This document shows positions 51,820 to 60,014 of a DNA stretch of 64,000 bases, one piece after another. This DNA comes from an uncultured Alphaproteobacteria bacterium. GTDB lineage: Bacteria > Pseudomonadota > Alphaproteobacteria > Micavibrionales > Micavibrionaceae. The position numbers were made by a program, and so were the translations under genes. Positions within the stretch are counted from its first letter, which is position 1, and each line of letters starts with the position of its first letter. The notes below the pieces were generated by a model, which was given only the letters and a program-made list of their open reading frames with translations, searched no databases and was not told the origin of the DNA. The DNA lies in the NCBI GenBank assembly GCA_900696495.1, contig CAADGI010000005.1, positions 124,001 to 188,000 of the forward strand. Direction: 5' to 3'.

Positions 51820-52876
51820 CTATGCACCCGCCGGGCTTCTGGGCCTTAACGGAGTCGCATACGCTTTTGGCGCTGTCCTTGCTCATCGGACCGGCCTGGA
51901 TACGGTAGAATACCCCCTTCGCTCCAAGATCGGCACGCTGCACACGGTATTCCAGACCCGACAGTGAGGGGAAAGTCTTCTGCAGTTTCGTCCACTCTTT
52001 CGGCGCGGCGGATTCCGACGAGATACTCGCAAGCTGCACGAAGCTGCTGCCCGGAGAAATCGCCGCTCCAGCCGAGGTTGCGGCGCCCGATGCGGGTTCC
52101 GTAGCGGCAACACGCGCGGCGGCGGCATCGGCACTTGCGGTTTTCGTCGTACCGGCGTCTTTCTTCTCAAGAACCGAGCGGACATAGTCCAGCGTTTCCG
52201 GCGTCGTTGCGGCCGGGGCCATCGTCGGCTTGTCAGCATTCGCGAGCGGCGTTTTTTCGGACTTCATCGGGATGCTGCGCGTTTCGGCAACCGTAACGTC
52301 GGGGACTTTGGGCTCCCCCGCTTCCTCGATTTCCTTCGTTGCGTCGGCCATTTCAGATGGCGGCGGCGCTTCGCCGGCGTCAGCGATAATTTTTTCGGCC
52401 TGGGGCGCAGGCTGCAGATCGCCTGCCGCAGGCTCAACCGCTGCGGCCGCCTGGCCGTCGGCAAAGGCGGTCTGCGTGTTCACAGGCTGTTCGTCGGCGA
52501 GAAGATTTTCAATCGGCGCGGTCTCCTGCAGTTCAGCGGAACGGATGCTGTTGAAAATGGTGCTGTCCTCGTTGGCGACATCCATGCCGCCGGGCTCGGA
52601 AGGAGCCTCGCGCAGCGGCGACGCATCGGCCGTAATCACCGGTATGCTGCCGTCGGGCGCATCGCTGTCGGGATAGCTGGCGATAATGATTCCGGCGAAA
52701 GCAACGCCTGTAACCAACAGGGCTGCGGTCGCGAACAACGGGCTGCGGAAGCGGGCGGCCAGTTCAGGGCCGAAAACGCGTTCCGTCAGGCTTTCTTCGT
52801 GAGAATGTCTTCTTGGAGGCACGGGTTGGTCGAAGCTTTCGTAAGTATGCTGGAGATAAGGGTTACGCTTAATCAT
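51809..52876 (-). CDS. SPOR-domain membrane protein
   Basis: A 355-residue protein with a cytoplasmic N-terminus, one membrane helix (about 48-68), a long Ala/Pro/Glu/Thr-rich periplasmic linker and a C-terminal SPOR domain (about 275-355; SSFVQLASISSESAAPKEW ... YRIQAGPMSKDSAKSVCDSVK). SPOR domains bind denuded glycan strands at the septum. It lies in the usual alphaproteobacterial neighbourhood between dgt and nagZ, but argS, often present there, is missing. Confidence 0.9.
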   Translation of the reverse strand: MIKRNPYLQHTYESFDQPVPPRRHSHEESLTERVFGPELAARFRSPLFATAALLVTGVAFAGIIIASYPDSDAPDGSIPVITADASPLREAPSEPGGMDVANEDSTIFNSIRSAELQETAPIENLLADEQPVNTQTAFADGQAAAAVEPAAGDLQPAPQAEKIIADAGEAPPPSEMADATKEIEEAGEPKVPDVTVAETRSIPMKSEKTPLANADKPTMAPAATTPETLDYVRSVLEKKDAGTTKTASADAAAARVAATEPASGAATSAGAAISPGSSFVQLASISSESAAPKEWTKLQKTFPSLSGLEYRVQRADLGAKGVFYRIQAGPMSKDSAKSVCDSVKAQKPGGCIVVQ

Positions 52877-52945
52877 TGGCCGAATCCTGATGTAGGAAAA
52901 CAGGAGTAAATCCTAGAAAGAGTCGCCGCCCAATGCAAGTCCGCT

Positions 52946-54154
52946 TTACCGGTGATCCCAGTAAATATCGAACATTTTCTCATGCTCGCGGATGGCATAG
53001 CGGTCGGTCATACCGGCGATATAATCGGCCACAACCCGCGCTAGCGCCTTATCATCCTGCAAGCCCCCGGCTTCTTCAACACGCTTCTGCCACGGATCGG
53101 GCAACAATTTATAGTTTTTCGTAAAAGCTGTGAATAAGTCGGTGACGATACGCTCGACCTTCAGCCAGAGCCTTTTCATCGTGTAATGGCGGTACATGCG
53201 CTCGAACAGGAAATCGCGTAAGGAGTCCACCTTGTCTTTCATGCTCTCGGAAAACGCGACGACCTGCCGCCCGGCCTTGCGGATATCGTCTGGATTTTGG
53301 GCGTTAATTTTCTGAAGGTTTTTACGGGACTCCGCCAGCACATCCTCGACCATCGCGCCAATCATCTCGCGCACCATCTCCTGCACAATGTAATGTTCCG
53401 AAAGCTCGCCATGATTGCTGCGCACGCGCTGCATCGCCTCGCGCAGCAAAGGAATGCCCTCCAGTTCTGCAAGCGTGAACATACGCGCGCGCAAGCCGTC
53501 TTCGACATCGTGATTGTTATAGGCGATGTCATCGGAAATCGCCGCCGCCTGCGCCTCGACCGAGGCATAGGTTTTGAGTTGCAGATCGGTTCTGGCCTGG
53601 AGTTCACGCACGGCGATAAACGGTTTGCCGGTGAGCGGGCCGTTATGCTTCACAACGCCTTCGAGCGTTTCCCATGTCAGGTTAAGACCGTTCCATTTCG
53701 GATATTTGCGCTCCAGCGTCGTCAGCACGCGCAGCGACTGGTCGTTATGATCGAAACCGCCGTAAGGCTCCATGCATTTCGCCAGGTATTCCTCGCCGAT
53801 ATGCGCGAACGGTGTATGGCCGAGATCATGGGCAAGAGCAATCGCCTCGGCTAGGTCCTCGTTCACCATCAACGCGCGCGCCAGCGTGCGGGCAATTTGC
53901 GAAACTTCCAGAGTATGCGTGAGGCGCGTGCGGTAATGATCGCCCTCGTGATAGACGAAAACCTGCGTCTTGTATTTCAGGCGGCGAAATGCGCTTGAAT
54001 GGATGATGCGGTCGCGATCGCGCTGAAAACCGGTACGGTAACGGCTTTCCGGCTCGTCATGCACACGTCCCTTACTCTGGTCGGGCCGGCACGCATAACC
54101 GGCAAGGGGAAGAGCGCAGTAATTATAGGATGCTTGTTCGGCTGGTTTGGGCAT
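52946..54154 (-). CDS. dgt: deoxyguanosinetriphosphate triphosphohydrolase-like HD protein
   Basis: A 402-residue HD-domain dNTPase. The motif series RLTHTLEVSQIARTLAR ... AIALAHDLGHTPFAHIGEEYL supplies the metal-binding His/Asp residues, and YRTGFQRDRDRIIHSSAFRRLKYKTQVF is the family's N-terminal signature. It hydrolyses dNTPs to deoxynucleoside and triphosphate. It is divergent from erpA with a 34-bp gap. Confidence 0.92.
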   Translation of the reverse strand: MPKPAEQASYNYCALPLAGYACRPDQSKGRVHDEPESRYRTGFQRDRDRIIHSSAFRRLKYKTQVFVYHEGDHYRTRLTHTLEVSQIARTLARALMVNEDLAEAIALAHDLGHTPFAHIGEEYLAKCMEPYGGFDHNDQSLRVLTTLERKYPKWNGLNLTWETLEGVVKHNGPLTGKPFIAVRELQARTDLQLKTYASVEAQAAAISDDIAYNNHDVEDGLRARMFTLAELEGIPLLREAMQRVRSNHGELSEHYIVQEMVREMIGAMVEDVLAESRKNLQKINAQNPDDIRKAGRQVVAFSESMKDKVDSLRDFLFERMYRHYTMKRLWLKVERIVTDLFTAFTKNYKLLPDPWQKRVEEAGGLQDDKALARVVADYIAGMTDRYAIREHEKMFDIYWDHR

Positions 54155-54188
54155 GTGACTTTTTCGCGTTGAATGCTATAATAATATT

Positions 54189-54506
54189 ATGACCATAACG
54201 GTTGATGACAGCGCCGTAAAGCGCATTGAAACCCTCCGCGCCCTTCAGAAAAAGGACGGGTTGATGCTGCGCATTACCGTCGAGGGCGGCGGCTGCTCCG
54301 GCTTTCAGTACAAGCTTGAACTGACCGACGATGTCGGCTCGGGAGATCATGAATTCGCCGATGCAATCGTAACTGATGAAATTTCCCTGCCCTATCTTGA
54401 CGGTTCGGTCGTGAAATTTAACGAGGAATTGATCGGGTCGGAATTCGTGATCGAAAATCCTAATGCTTCCGGCGGCTGCGGCTGCGGCGCGTCATTCGCA
54501 GTCTAG
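54189..54506 (+). CDS. erpA: iron-sulfur cluster insertion protein ErpA
   Basis: A 105-residue A-type carrier. The three cluster Cys are C36 (EGGGCSGFQYKL), C97 and C99 (GGCGCGASF). It delivers Fe-S clusters to apo-enzymes such as IspG. erpA divergent from dgt is a common alphaproteobacterial arrangement. The truncated haemoglobin gene follows 64 bp downstream. Confidence 0.93.
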   Translation: MTITVDDSAVKRIETLRALQKKDGLMLRITVEGGGCSGFQYKLELTDDVGSGDHEFADAIVTDEISLPYLDGSVVKFNEELIGSEFVIENPNASGGCGCGASFAV

Positions 54507-54570
54507 GAAAAATTTCCCTCAGCCATAAAAAAGGGCTTGCTCTAACGCGCTGGCAGGATTAAGCAAAATT

Positions 54571-54954
54571 ATGGACGGTTCAGGCAATCAGCTTTCACTG
54601 TACGAAAGATTGGGTGAAGAAACCCTTGAGCGCGCGGTTTATCTTTTTTACGACAAGGTTCTTGCCGATGATCGCGTCCGGCATTTCTTCAAAAACGTAA
54701 ACACCGCCATCCTGGCACAGCATCAATACAATTTTTTGCTGACGGTAACAGGCGGCCCGGGTGCTTATACAGGACGCACGCTCCGCGATGCGCACCGCAA
54801 ACTGGTGCTTAAATACGGGCTGAATGACGAACATTTCGATGCCATTCTCGAAAACCTGAAAAAAACCCTTGAAGAGCTGGGCGCCGACTATAGCACAATC
54901 GAGGAACTTTTAAACGCCGTGAACGGTTTTCGCGGCGAGGTTCTCAACCGCTAG
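54571..54954 (+). CDS. group I truncated haemoglobin
   Basis: A 127-residue 2-on-2 globin. LYERLG at the N-terminus, Tyr at B10 (LFYDKVLADDRV), the GG glycine pair in TGGPGAYTGR and proximal His F8 in LRDAHRKLVL identify group I (trHbN). Such proteins bind O2 and NO and can detoxify NO. No NsrR-like site is seen upstream. It lies between erpA and xthA. Confidence 0.92.
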   Translation: MDGSGNQLSLYERLGEETLERAVYLFYDKVLADDRVRHFFKNVNTAILAQHQYNFLLTVTGGPGAYTGRTLRDAHRKLVLKYGLNDEHFDAILENLKKTLEELGADYSTIEELLNAVNGFRGEVLNR

Positions 54955-54968
54955 CCCAAAATTTTGTA

Positions 54969-55730
54969 ATGAAAATCGTTTCCTGGAACGTCAATTCGGT
55001 CAAATCACGGCTTGAACATGTCAAAAAATTCCTGGCTGAAACAAAGCCGGACATCCTCATGCTGCAGGAACTCAAGGGGCTGGATTTTCCCGCGCAGGAT
55101 TTCGAAACGCTTGGTTATAAAACCGATGCGGTCGTCCAGAAAGCCTATAATGGTGTCGCGGTAATATCGAAAACGCCCTTCAGGGTCGTTCATAACAGGC
55201 TGCCGGGCGACGATACCGACGATCATGCGCGTTACCTTGAAGTTGAAACAAACAACTTCAGGGTGATTAATATTTACGCTCCCAACGGCAACCCGGTCGA
55301 TACGGAAAAATTCACCTACAAACTCGCATGGCTGGAACGGCTGAAAAACCGTCTCAAAAATCTACGCGCCGACAACATCCCTTTCGCGATCGGCGGCGAC
55401 TTCAATATCATACCCGAAGAGAAAGATTGCTGGGACCCCAAAGCCTGGATACAAGACGCGTTGTTTCGTATCGAATCTCGTCAGAAATACAGGGCTATCC
55501 TTAACTTGGGACTGACCGATGCTTTCCGGGTTTTCAATTCCGCGCCCGGACAATACAGCTTTTGGGACTATCAGGCCGGGTGCTGGCCGCAAAACAAGGG
55601 CATCCGCATCGACCACTTCCTGCTCTCGCCGCAATTGACCGACCGGCTTATTTCCTGTTCCATCGATCCCGGCCCCAGGAATTGGGACAAGCCATCGGAC
55701 CACACACCCGTCATGGTGGAGATAGCATGA
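54969..55730 (+). CDS. xthA: exodeoxyribonuclease III
   Basis: A 253-residue EEP-fold nuclease, an AP endonuclease in base-excision repair. Signature residues: WNVNSVKSRL, the metal Glu in LQELKG, NIYAPNGN, GGDFNIIPEEKD, and the C-terminal IDHFLLSPQL and SDHTPVMVEI catalytic His. Its stop overlaps the next ATG by 4 bp (ATGA). Confidence 0.95.
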   Translation: MKIVSWNVNSVKSRLEHVKKFLAETKPDILMLQELKGLDFPAQDFETLGYKTDAVVQKAYNGVAVISKTPFRVVHNRLPGDDTDDHARYLEVETNNFRVINIYAPNGNPVDTEKFTYKLAWLERLKNRLKNLRADNIPFAIGGDFNIIPEEKDCWDPKAWIQDALFRIESRQKYRAILNLGLTDAFRVFNSAPGQYSFWDYQAGCWPQNKGIRIDHFLLSPQLTDRLISCSIDPGPRNWDKPSDHTPVMVEIA

Positions 55731-56347
55731 AATATTTGCCGCTCCTGTGCCTCCTGCTGCTGGCCGCCTGTTCCGGGAAACCGGGCAATTATGAATCCTA
55801 TCTCGAGGGCCGCAAGGTCGGCCTCTCCACTTCTGAAACGATCCGTCACTGTCATGGTTACGGCTGCCAGCGCATCGCCAACGTCACCTTCACCAAAAAA
55901 GACTGGCGCGATATCAACGCTGTTTTCAGGCCCAAATCCCGCAGCGCCGAGCAGGAACGCCAGCGTATTTCCAAGGCCATCGCCCTGTTTGAAAACAAAA
56001 TCGGGCCGCGGGCAGGCACGCAAAACGATGTGCGCGGCACTTTCCGCGAGACCGGCGATTTCCAGCTGGATTGCGTCGATGAAAGCACCAACACCACCAC
56101 ATACCTGTCCCTGCTGGAAAAAAGCGGCCTGCTGAGATTTCACGCGGTGAAAGGCCCGACCATGCGCTTTCCCATCGTCCATGCGGGCCGCTGGCCGCAC
56201 CAGACCGCGGTAATCGAGGAAACCAAGACCGGAACTTTATATGCCGTGGACTCCTGGTTCCGTGATAATGGCGCGCCCGCCGACATTATCAGCCTGAAAG
56301 AATGGAAACAGGGCTGGAAACCCGCGGACGTTCATGATTTACTTTAG
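55727..56347 (+). CDS. hypothetical lipoprotein, 206 residues
   Basis: ATG 55727 overlaps the xthA stop. The signal ends with lipobox LLAAC (Cys15). The mature part has conserved-looking blocks (FRETGDFQLDCVDESTNTTTYL, FPIVHAGRWPHQTAVI, YAVDSWFRDNGAP) that suggest a folded domain, possibly a cysteine-peptidase-like fold with the LDCVDEST Cys and the HAGRW His. That is only a guess. I do not recognise the family with certainty. Confidence 0.7.
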   Translation: MKYLPLLCLLLLAACSGKPGNYESYLEGRKVGLSTSETIRHCHGYGCQRIANVTFTKKDWRDINAVFRPKSRSAEQERQRISKAIALFENKIGPRAGTQNDVRGTFRETGDFQLDCVDESTNTTTYLSLLEKSGLLRFHAVKGPTMRFPIVHAGRWPHQTAVIEETKTGTLYAVDSWFRDNGAPADIISLKEWKQGWKPADVHDLL

Positions 56348-56383
56348 GGACCTGAATTATTGAATTCATCCATGGGGTCGATC

Positions 56384-57295
56384 ATGCAATTTTCTAAAAA
56401 TCTAGTTCTCGGGCTTGTCATGCTGGGCGCCCTTACCGCCTGCGAAAGAATGTCCAAACCTTATCTGCGCGATGAGGTCGCCGACCGCCTCGCCCACCCG
56501 GTCTGGATGGTGGAGCGCGAAATTCCCGCCGGCCCGTTTGCGCTGACCGCTTATGAGCGCATGCATGAACGCCACGCCCCCGCGACGATCTACATCGAGG
56601 GCGACGGCGAACTGACCAACGACTTCCGCATGGATTCAAAAAACCCGACCCCGCGCAATCCTGTTTCGCTCCACCTCGCGACCAAGGATAAATCCAAGAA
56701 CGTCGCCTGGATCGCCCGCCCCTGTCAGTACTACGGCATCACGAATTGCGGCGAAGCCTACTGGGGCAACGAGCGTTTCAGCCCGGAAGTCATCAGCTCC
56801 TACAATCACGCGCTGGATGAAATCAAAAAGCGCTGGGACATCGATTCATTCCACCTCGTCGGCTTTGACGGCGGCGGCGCAGTGGCCACAATCTTGGCAG
56901 CACAGCGCAGTGATGTCCTGAGCCTGCGCACCGTGGCCGCAACGCTGAACACCGACGTCTACGCCAGCGAGCACCAGATCCCGCCCCTCGCCGGATCGCT
57001 CAACCCCATCGATTTCGCGCCCGAACTCGCCGACGTCCCGCAGACACATTATATCGGCGGTCAGGACAAGGTGATTTCACCCGCGCTGCTGCACAGCTAT
57101 TTGCAGGCGGTGGGCGATTCAAACTGCGTGCAGTACCGCTTTATACAAGAGGCGGAGCACGATCAGGGCTGGGTCGAGAAATGGCCTGAATTCCTCGCCG
57201 ACAAGCCGCGCTGCGAAGGTCCGGTCGAGCCCGTGGAATTCGTGCCTGAGCCCGAACCCATTCGCATCCAGCCGGAAACGCCGGATAAGAAATAA
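56384..57295 (+). CDS. alpha/beta hydrolase-fold lipoprotein with Asp at the nucleophile position
   Basis: A 303-residue protein with lipobox LTAC (Cys20). IYIEGDGELTNDF, ARPCQYYG and PLAGSLNPIDFAPEL match a family of secreted alpha/beta hydrolases whose nucleophile elbow usually reads GYSGGGA. Here it is GFDGGGA, so Asp162 replaces Ser. His remains in EAEHDQGW. The protein may be inactive, or may use Asp as some dehalogenases and epoxide hydrolases do. Starts at TTG 56360 or ATG 56372 are possible. A terminator follows. Confidence 0.75.
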   Translation: MQFSKNLVLGLVMLGALTACERMSKPYLRDEVADRLAHPVWMVEREIPAGPFALTAYERMHERHAPATIYIEGDGELTNDFRMDSKNPTPRNPVSLHLATKDKSKNVAWIARPCQYYGITNCGEAYWGNERFSPEVISSYNHALDEIKKRWDIDSFHLVGFDGGGAVATILAAQRSDVLSLRTVAATLNTDVYASEHQIPPLAGSLNPIDFAPELADVPQTHYIGGQDKVISPALLHSYLQAVGDSNCVQYRFIQEAEHDQGWVEKWPEFLADKPRCEGPVEPVEFVPEPEPIRIQPETPDKK

Positions 57296-57314
57296 CGGTG
57301 ACCTAAAAAGACAA

Positions 57315-57346
57315 CAAAAAACCCTCCGCATGACGGAGGGTTTTTT
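57315..57346. terminator. bidirectional rho-independent terminator
   Basis: Stem CCCTCCG / CGGAGGG with loop CATGA, flanked by A6 and T6. It can end both the plus-strand lipoprotein gene and the minus-strand small gene at 57361-57462. Confidence 0.92.
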
Positions 57347-57360
57347 ATTGAACCGGACAA

Positions 57361-57462
57361 TTAGCAACCGCAGCTGCCGCCATCCTTGTTCATATTCTTG
57401 TCTTTATTCATCCTATCCTGACGGTTTTCATCAGGCTTGGGATTCTGCTGATTATTTTGCAT
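57361..57462 (-). CDS. small protein, 33 residues, Cys-Gly-Cys C-terminus
   Basis: It starts at ATG 57462 behind a strong AAGGAG and ends at TAA 57361, just before a terminator. The product is very hydrophilic (Asn, Gln, Lys, Asp) and ends GGSCGC. A perfect RBS and a terminator right after the stop support a real gene despite its size. A metal or thiol role is inferred only from the CxC end. Confidence 0.6.
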   Translation of the reverse strand: MQNNQQNPKPDENRQDRMNKDKNMNKDGGSCGC

Positions 57463-57569
57463 CTCAGGTCTCCTTGTTTAGTTGGATTTATCCAACGAAG
57501 GAAAGAGTCTTTGGTTCCTGTTGCTTCGGCATTATTTTCCCGTTTTACACATGCCGCCTACTGCCCGCT

Positions 57570-58790
57570 TTATGCCGCCCGCTCCAGCTCCTGTCTTGGC
57601 CCGAAGAATTCGAAACGCACTTGCGACGCGGGGATGCCCCATTTCAGCAGGTCGTGGTAAATGCTCACCATGAAGGGCTGCGGGCCGCAGAAATAATAAT
57701 CCGCATCGCGTCCGGGCAGTAAGGATTCAATCAACTCCGCCGTGACAAATCCGGTGCTGGCGTTTCCTGTGCGGGTTCCGGCATCGCTGTAACGGTAATG
57801 GACTTTTAGCTTCGGGTGTTTCTTTTCCAGTGCATCAACGGTCGCTTTGAAAGCCTGGACCTGTTCATTCAAGCAGGCATGGATGAAGACGATGTCGCGC
57901 TCCGGCATGGTGTCGAGCGCGGTCAACAAAATGCTCATGATCGGCGTGATGCCGACCCCTGCCGCCAGCAAAACCAGCGGGCGGTCATGCTTCTCGGTCA
58001 CATCGAGGAAGAATTCCCCGCAGGGCGGCGCAATCTCAACCGTATCGCCGACTTCAATCCTGTCATGCAGCCAGTTGGAGACAAATCCGGCTGGCGTATT
58101 CGCTTCCGGCGGCACTTCGCGTTTCACGCTGATGCGGAAATGCTCTTGCCCCGGTTGATCGGAGAGACTGTAATTCCGCATGGTCGTTTGCCCGTCCGGC
58201 ATTGCCACGCGCACGGTGATATATTGCCCCGGCTTGAACGCAGGCAACGGCGCGCCGTCGGCGGCGACCAGGTAGAACGATGTGATATTGCTGCTTTCTT
58301 TTTCTTTACGGGTGATGCGGAAGTTTTTGAATCCTTCCCACCCGCCCGGTTTTTTGGCGTTCTCTTCATAAATCTGCTTTTCGCGACCGATTAAAATATC
58401 GGCCAGGAAACCATAGGCTTCCGCCCATGCGCTGATAATCTCATCCGTTGCGCCATCGCCTAATACTTCCCTGATGGAAGCCAGGAGGTTTTCACCAACG
58501 ATAGGATAATGTTCCGGTTTAATCATCAGCGAGGCATGTTTTTGCGCGATAAGCTCTACCGCCCCGCCCAGCACTTCCAGGTTGTCGATATTGGCGGCAT
58601 AAGCGGCAATCGCGCCGGCCAGGGCGCGTTGCTGCTTGCCGGCGGTCTGGTGGGCGGGATTGAAGAAAGGCGCGACTTCCGGGTTATGCTTGAACATCCG
58701 CTTGTAAAAATGCCTGGTGAGCGTTTCACCATGCTCCTGCAGGATGGGCGCAGTCGACTTAACGATCTGGACAGTTTTTTCAGCAAGCAT
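57570..58790 (-). CDS. hmp: flavohaemoprotein, nitric oxide dioxygenase
   Basis: A 406-residue protein: globin domain 1-140 (HGETLTRHFYKRMFKHNPEV, proximal His in IKPEHYPIVGENLL), FAD domain about 155-260 (MRNYSLSD) and NAD domain about 265-400 (LLAAGVGITPIMSIL, YFCGPQPFM). It oxidises NO to nitrate with O2 and NAD(P)H. Upstream are TTGACT and TTTAAT with 17-bp spacing and an NsrR-like operator over the -10/+1 region; nsrR is divergent. Confidence 0.95.
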   Translation of the reverse strand: MLAEKTVQIVKSTAPILQEHGETLTRHFYKRMFKHNPEVAPFFNPAHQTAGKQQRALAGAIAAYAANIDNLEVLGGAVELIAQKHASLMIKPEHYPIVGENLLASIREVLGDGATDEIISAWAEAYGFLADILIGREKQIYEENAKKPGGWEGFKNFRITRKEKESSNITSFYLVAADGAPLPAFKPGQYITVRVAMPDGQTTMRNYSLSDQPGQEHFRISVKREVPPEANTPAGFVSNWLHDRIEVGDTVEIAPPCGEFFLDVTEKHDRPLVLLAAGVGITPIMSILLTALDTMPERDIVFIHACLNEQVQAFKATVDALEKKHPKLKVHYRYSDAGTRTGNASTGFVTAELIESLLPGRDADYYFCGPQPFMVSIYHDLLKWGIPASQVRFEFFGPRQELERAA

Positions 58791-58804
58791 GGAAGATCTC
58801 CTTT

Positions 58805-58825
58805 ATATGTATTTTAGATACATAT
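58805..58825. promoter_or_regulatory. NsrR-type operator between hmp and nsrR
   Basis: A 21-bp dyad made of ATATGTATTT (58805-58814), a central T and AGATACATAT (58816-58825); nine of ten arm positions match. It resembles the NsrR consensus of two AAGATGCATTT-like arms. It overlaps the -10 of hmp and the likely -35 of nsrR, so it can repress both genes. Confidence 0.75.
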
Positions 58826-58852
58826 TAAACTGCATGCTATATTCGAAGTCAA
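58824..58852 (-). promoter_or_regulatory. hmp promoter
   Basis: On the minus strand TTGACT (58852-58847) and TTTAAT (58829-58824) with 17-bp spacing. The transcription start falls inside the operator at 58805-58825. Confidence 0.75.
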
Positions 58853-58880
58853 ACGAAAAGATTTCCGGAAAGCGTTCAGT

Positions 58881-59351
58881 ATGCAACTTACAATCTTCAC
58901 CGATTACGGCCTTCGCAGCCTGATGTTTCTCGCGGCGCACCCGGATCGGTTATGCAGTGTCCGGGAAATTGCAGACCATTACGGGATTTCATACAATCAC
59001 CTGGTCAAGGTCGTGCATCGCCTGTCGCAACTCGAATATGTGCAAAGTGTGAAGGGGAAAGGCGGCGGCGTCAAACTCGCTAAAGACTCCATGACGCTCA
59101 AACTGGGCGACATCGTGCAGACGCTGGAGCCGAATATGGAGCTCGTTGAATGCTTCAATTCCGATACAAATACATGCCGCATTACCAATAGCTGCCAGCT
59201 AAAACACTATCTGTTCGATGCGAACAGGGCGTTTATTGCATCATTGAACAACCATACGCTCGCGGATACTTTGAAAAATACCCGTGCATTTAAAGGGCTT
59301 GATGCTCTCACCGCCCTTACAGACAAGAATGGTGCTGCCGAGAAGGATTGA
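58881..59351 (+). CDS. nsrR: NsrR, nitric oxide-sensing Rrf2-family repressor
   Basis: A 156-residue Rrf2 regulator with an N-terminal winged helix (about 1-75; VREIADHYGISYNHLVKVVHRL, wing GKGGGVKLA). Three Cys (C91, C99, C105) sit where NsrR binds its NO-sensitive cluster, and Asp8 (FTDYG) is kept. Divergence from hmp with an NsrR-type operator between supports the name over IscR. A -10 (TATATT, 58838-58843) with a weak -35 over the operator implies autoregulation. The last seven codons overlap the 3' end of the convergent tRNA-Thr gene. Confidence 0.92.
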   Translation: MQLTIFTDYGLRSLMFLAAHPDRLCSVREIADHYGISYNHLVKVVHRLSQLEYVQSVKGKGGGVKLAKDSMTLKLGDIVQTLEPNMELVECFNSDTNTCRITNSCQLKHYLFDANRAFIASLNNHTLADTLKNTRAFKGLDALTALTDKNGAAEKD

Positions 59352-59404
59352 ACTTCCGACCTCCCCCTTACCAAGGGGGTGCTCTACCACTGAGCTACGG
59401 CAGC
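59330..59404 (-). tRNA. tRNA-Thr (GGT anticodon)
   Basis: A 75-nt cloverleaf on the minus strand with encoded CCA. The acceptor GCTGCCG pairs with CGGCAGC, the D-arm is GCTC...GAGC, the anticodon stem CCCCC/GGGGG carries loop TTGGTAA (anticodon GGT), and the T-loop is TTCAATC. Its 3' end overlaps the end of nsrR by 22 bp in the opposite direction. Confidence 0.95.
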
Positions 59405-59431
59405 CTGGGAGGCATGTAAAAGTCAGCCCCG

Positions 59432-59460
59432 TGCATAAACAGCTTTCCCTGCCCTGTCAA
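59432..59460 (-). promoter_or_regulatory. tRNA-Thr promoter
   Basis: On the minus strand TTGACA (59460-59455) and TATGCA (59437-59432) with 17-bp spacing, 27 bp upstream of the mature tRNA 5' end. Confidence 0.6.
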
Positions 59461-59538
59461 TTTAAGGTCCAAAGAAACTTGCACCTTTTTTAATTTTATG
59501 TAAAGAATCAAAGAAAAAACAAACAGGGACTGGGAGCG

Positions 59539-59937
59539 ATGGAACAGGTAACACCAAATCCCGCAGACATTCTCGTCGTTGATGACAGTGAAATCATGCG
59601 GCATATGATTGCCGAGATTCTTAAAAATTCTGAAATTCTTAAAAAAGACGACGCCCCCGTAGCAACAGCGAGCAGCGGCGAGGACGCTCTTGCAAAGATC
59701 GCCAACCGTAAATTTAAAGTCGTTGTCACTGATAACAACATGCCCGGTATGTCAGGTGTCGAACTGACCGAAGCGATCCGCCAGCAACTTCATGATCAGG
59801 AAACGATCATTATCGGCACGTCTGTTAACCGTGAGGCCTGGATCGCCGCCGCCTTTAAAAACGCCGGGGCAAACCGATTCATATCCAAGGAAGAGGCGCA
59901 TATGCTTCCGGAAATGATCGCTGAACTGGCAACCTAG
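59539..59937 (+). CDS. single-domain response regulator 1
   Basis: A 132-residue receiver domain with no output domain. The acidic pair is in LVVDDSE, the phospho-acceptor Asp in VVTDNNMPGMSG, then Thr/Ser in IIGTSVN and Lys in RFISKEEA. RBS GGGAG lies 4 nt before the ATG. An element TTGCAC...TATGTAA lies 40-65 bp upstream and recurs before the next two genes. It may relay phosphate or bind a partner, CheY-like; no kinase is nearby. Confidence 0.9.
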   Translation: MEQVTPNPADILVVDDSEIMRHMIAEILKNSEILKKDDAPVATASSGEDALAKIANRKFKVVVTDNNMPGMSGVELTEAIRQQLHDQETIIIGTSVNREAWIAAAFKNAGANRFISKEEAHMLPEMIAELAT

Positions 59938-60014
59938 CATTTGAAATATAAAGAATTTTTGAATTTTCTCTCTAAAAGTTTGCAGTATTTTTTATATTTA
60001 TGTAAATTATTGCC

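Noticed and set aside
58881-59351. IscR instead of NsrR
   Set aside because: Three Cys spacing, divergent hmp and the operator favour NsrR; no isc operon is adjacent.
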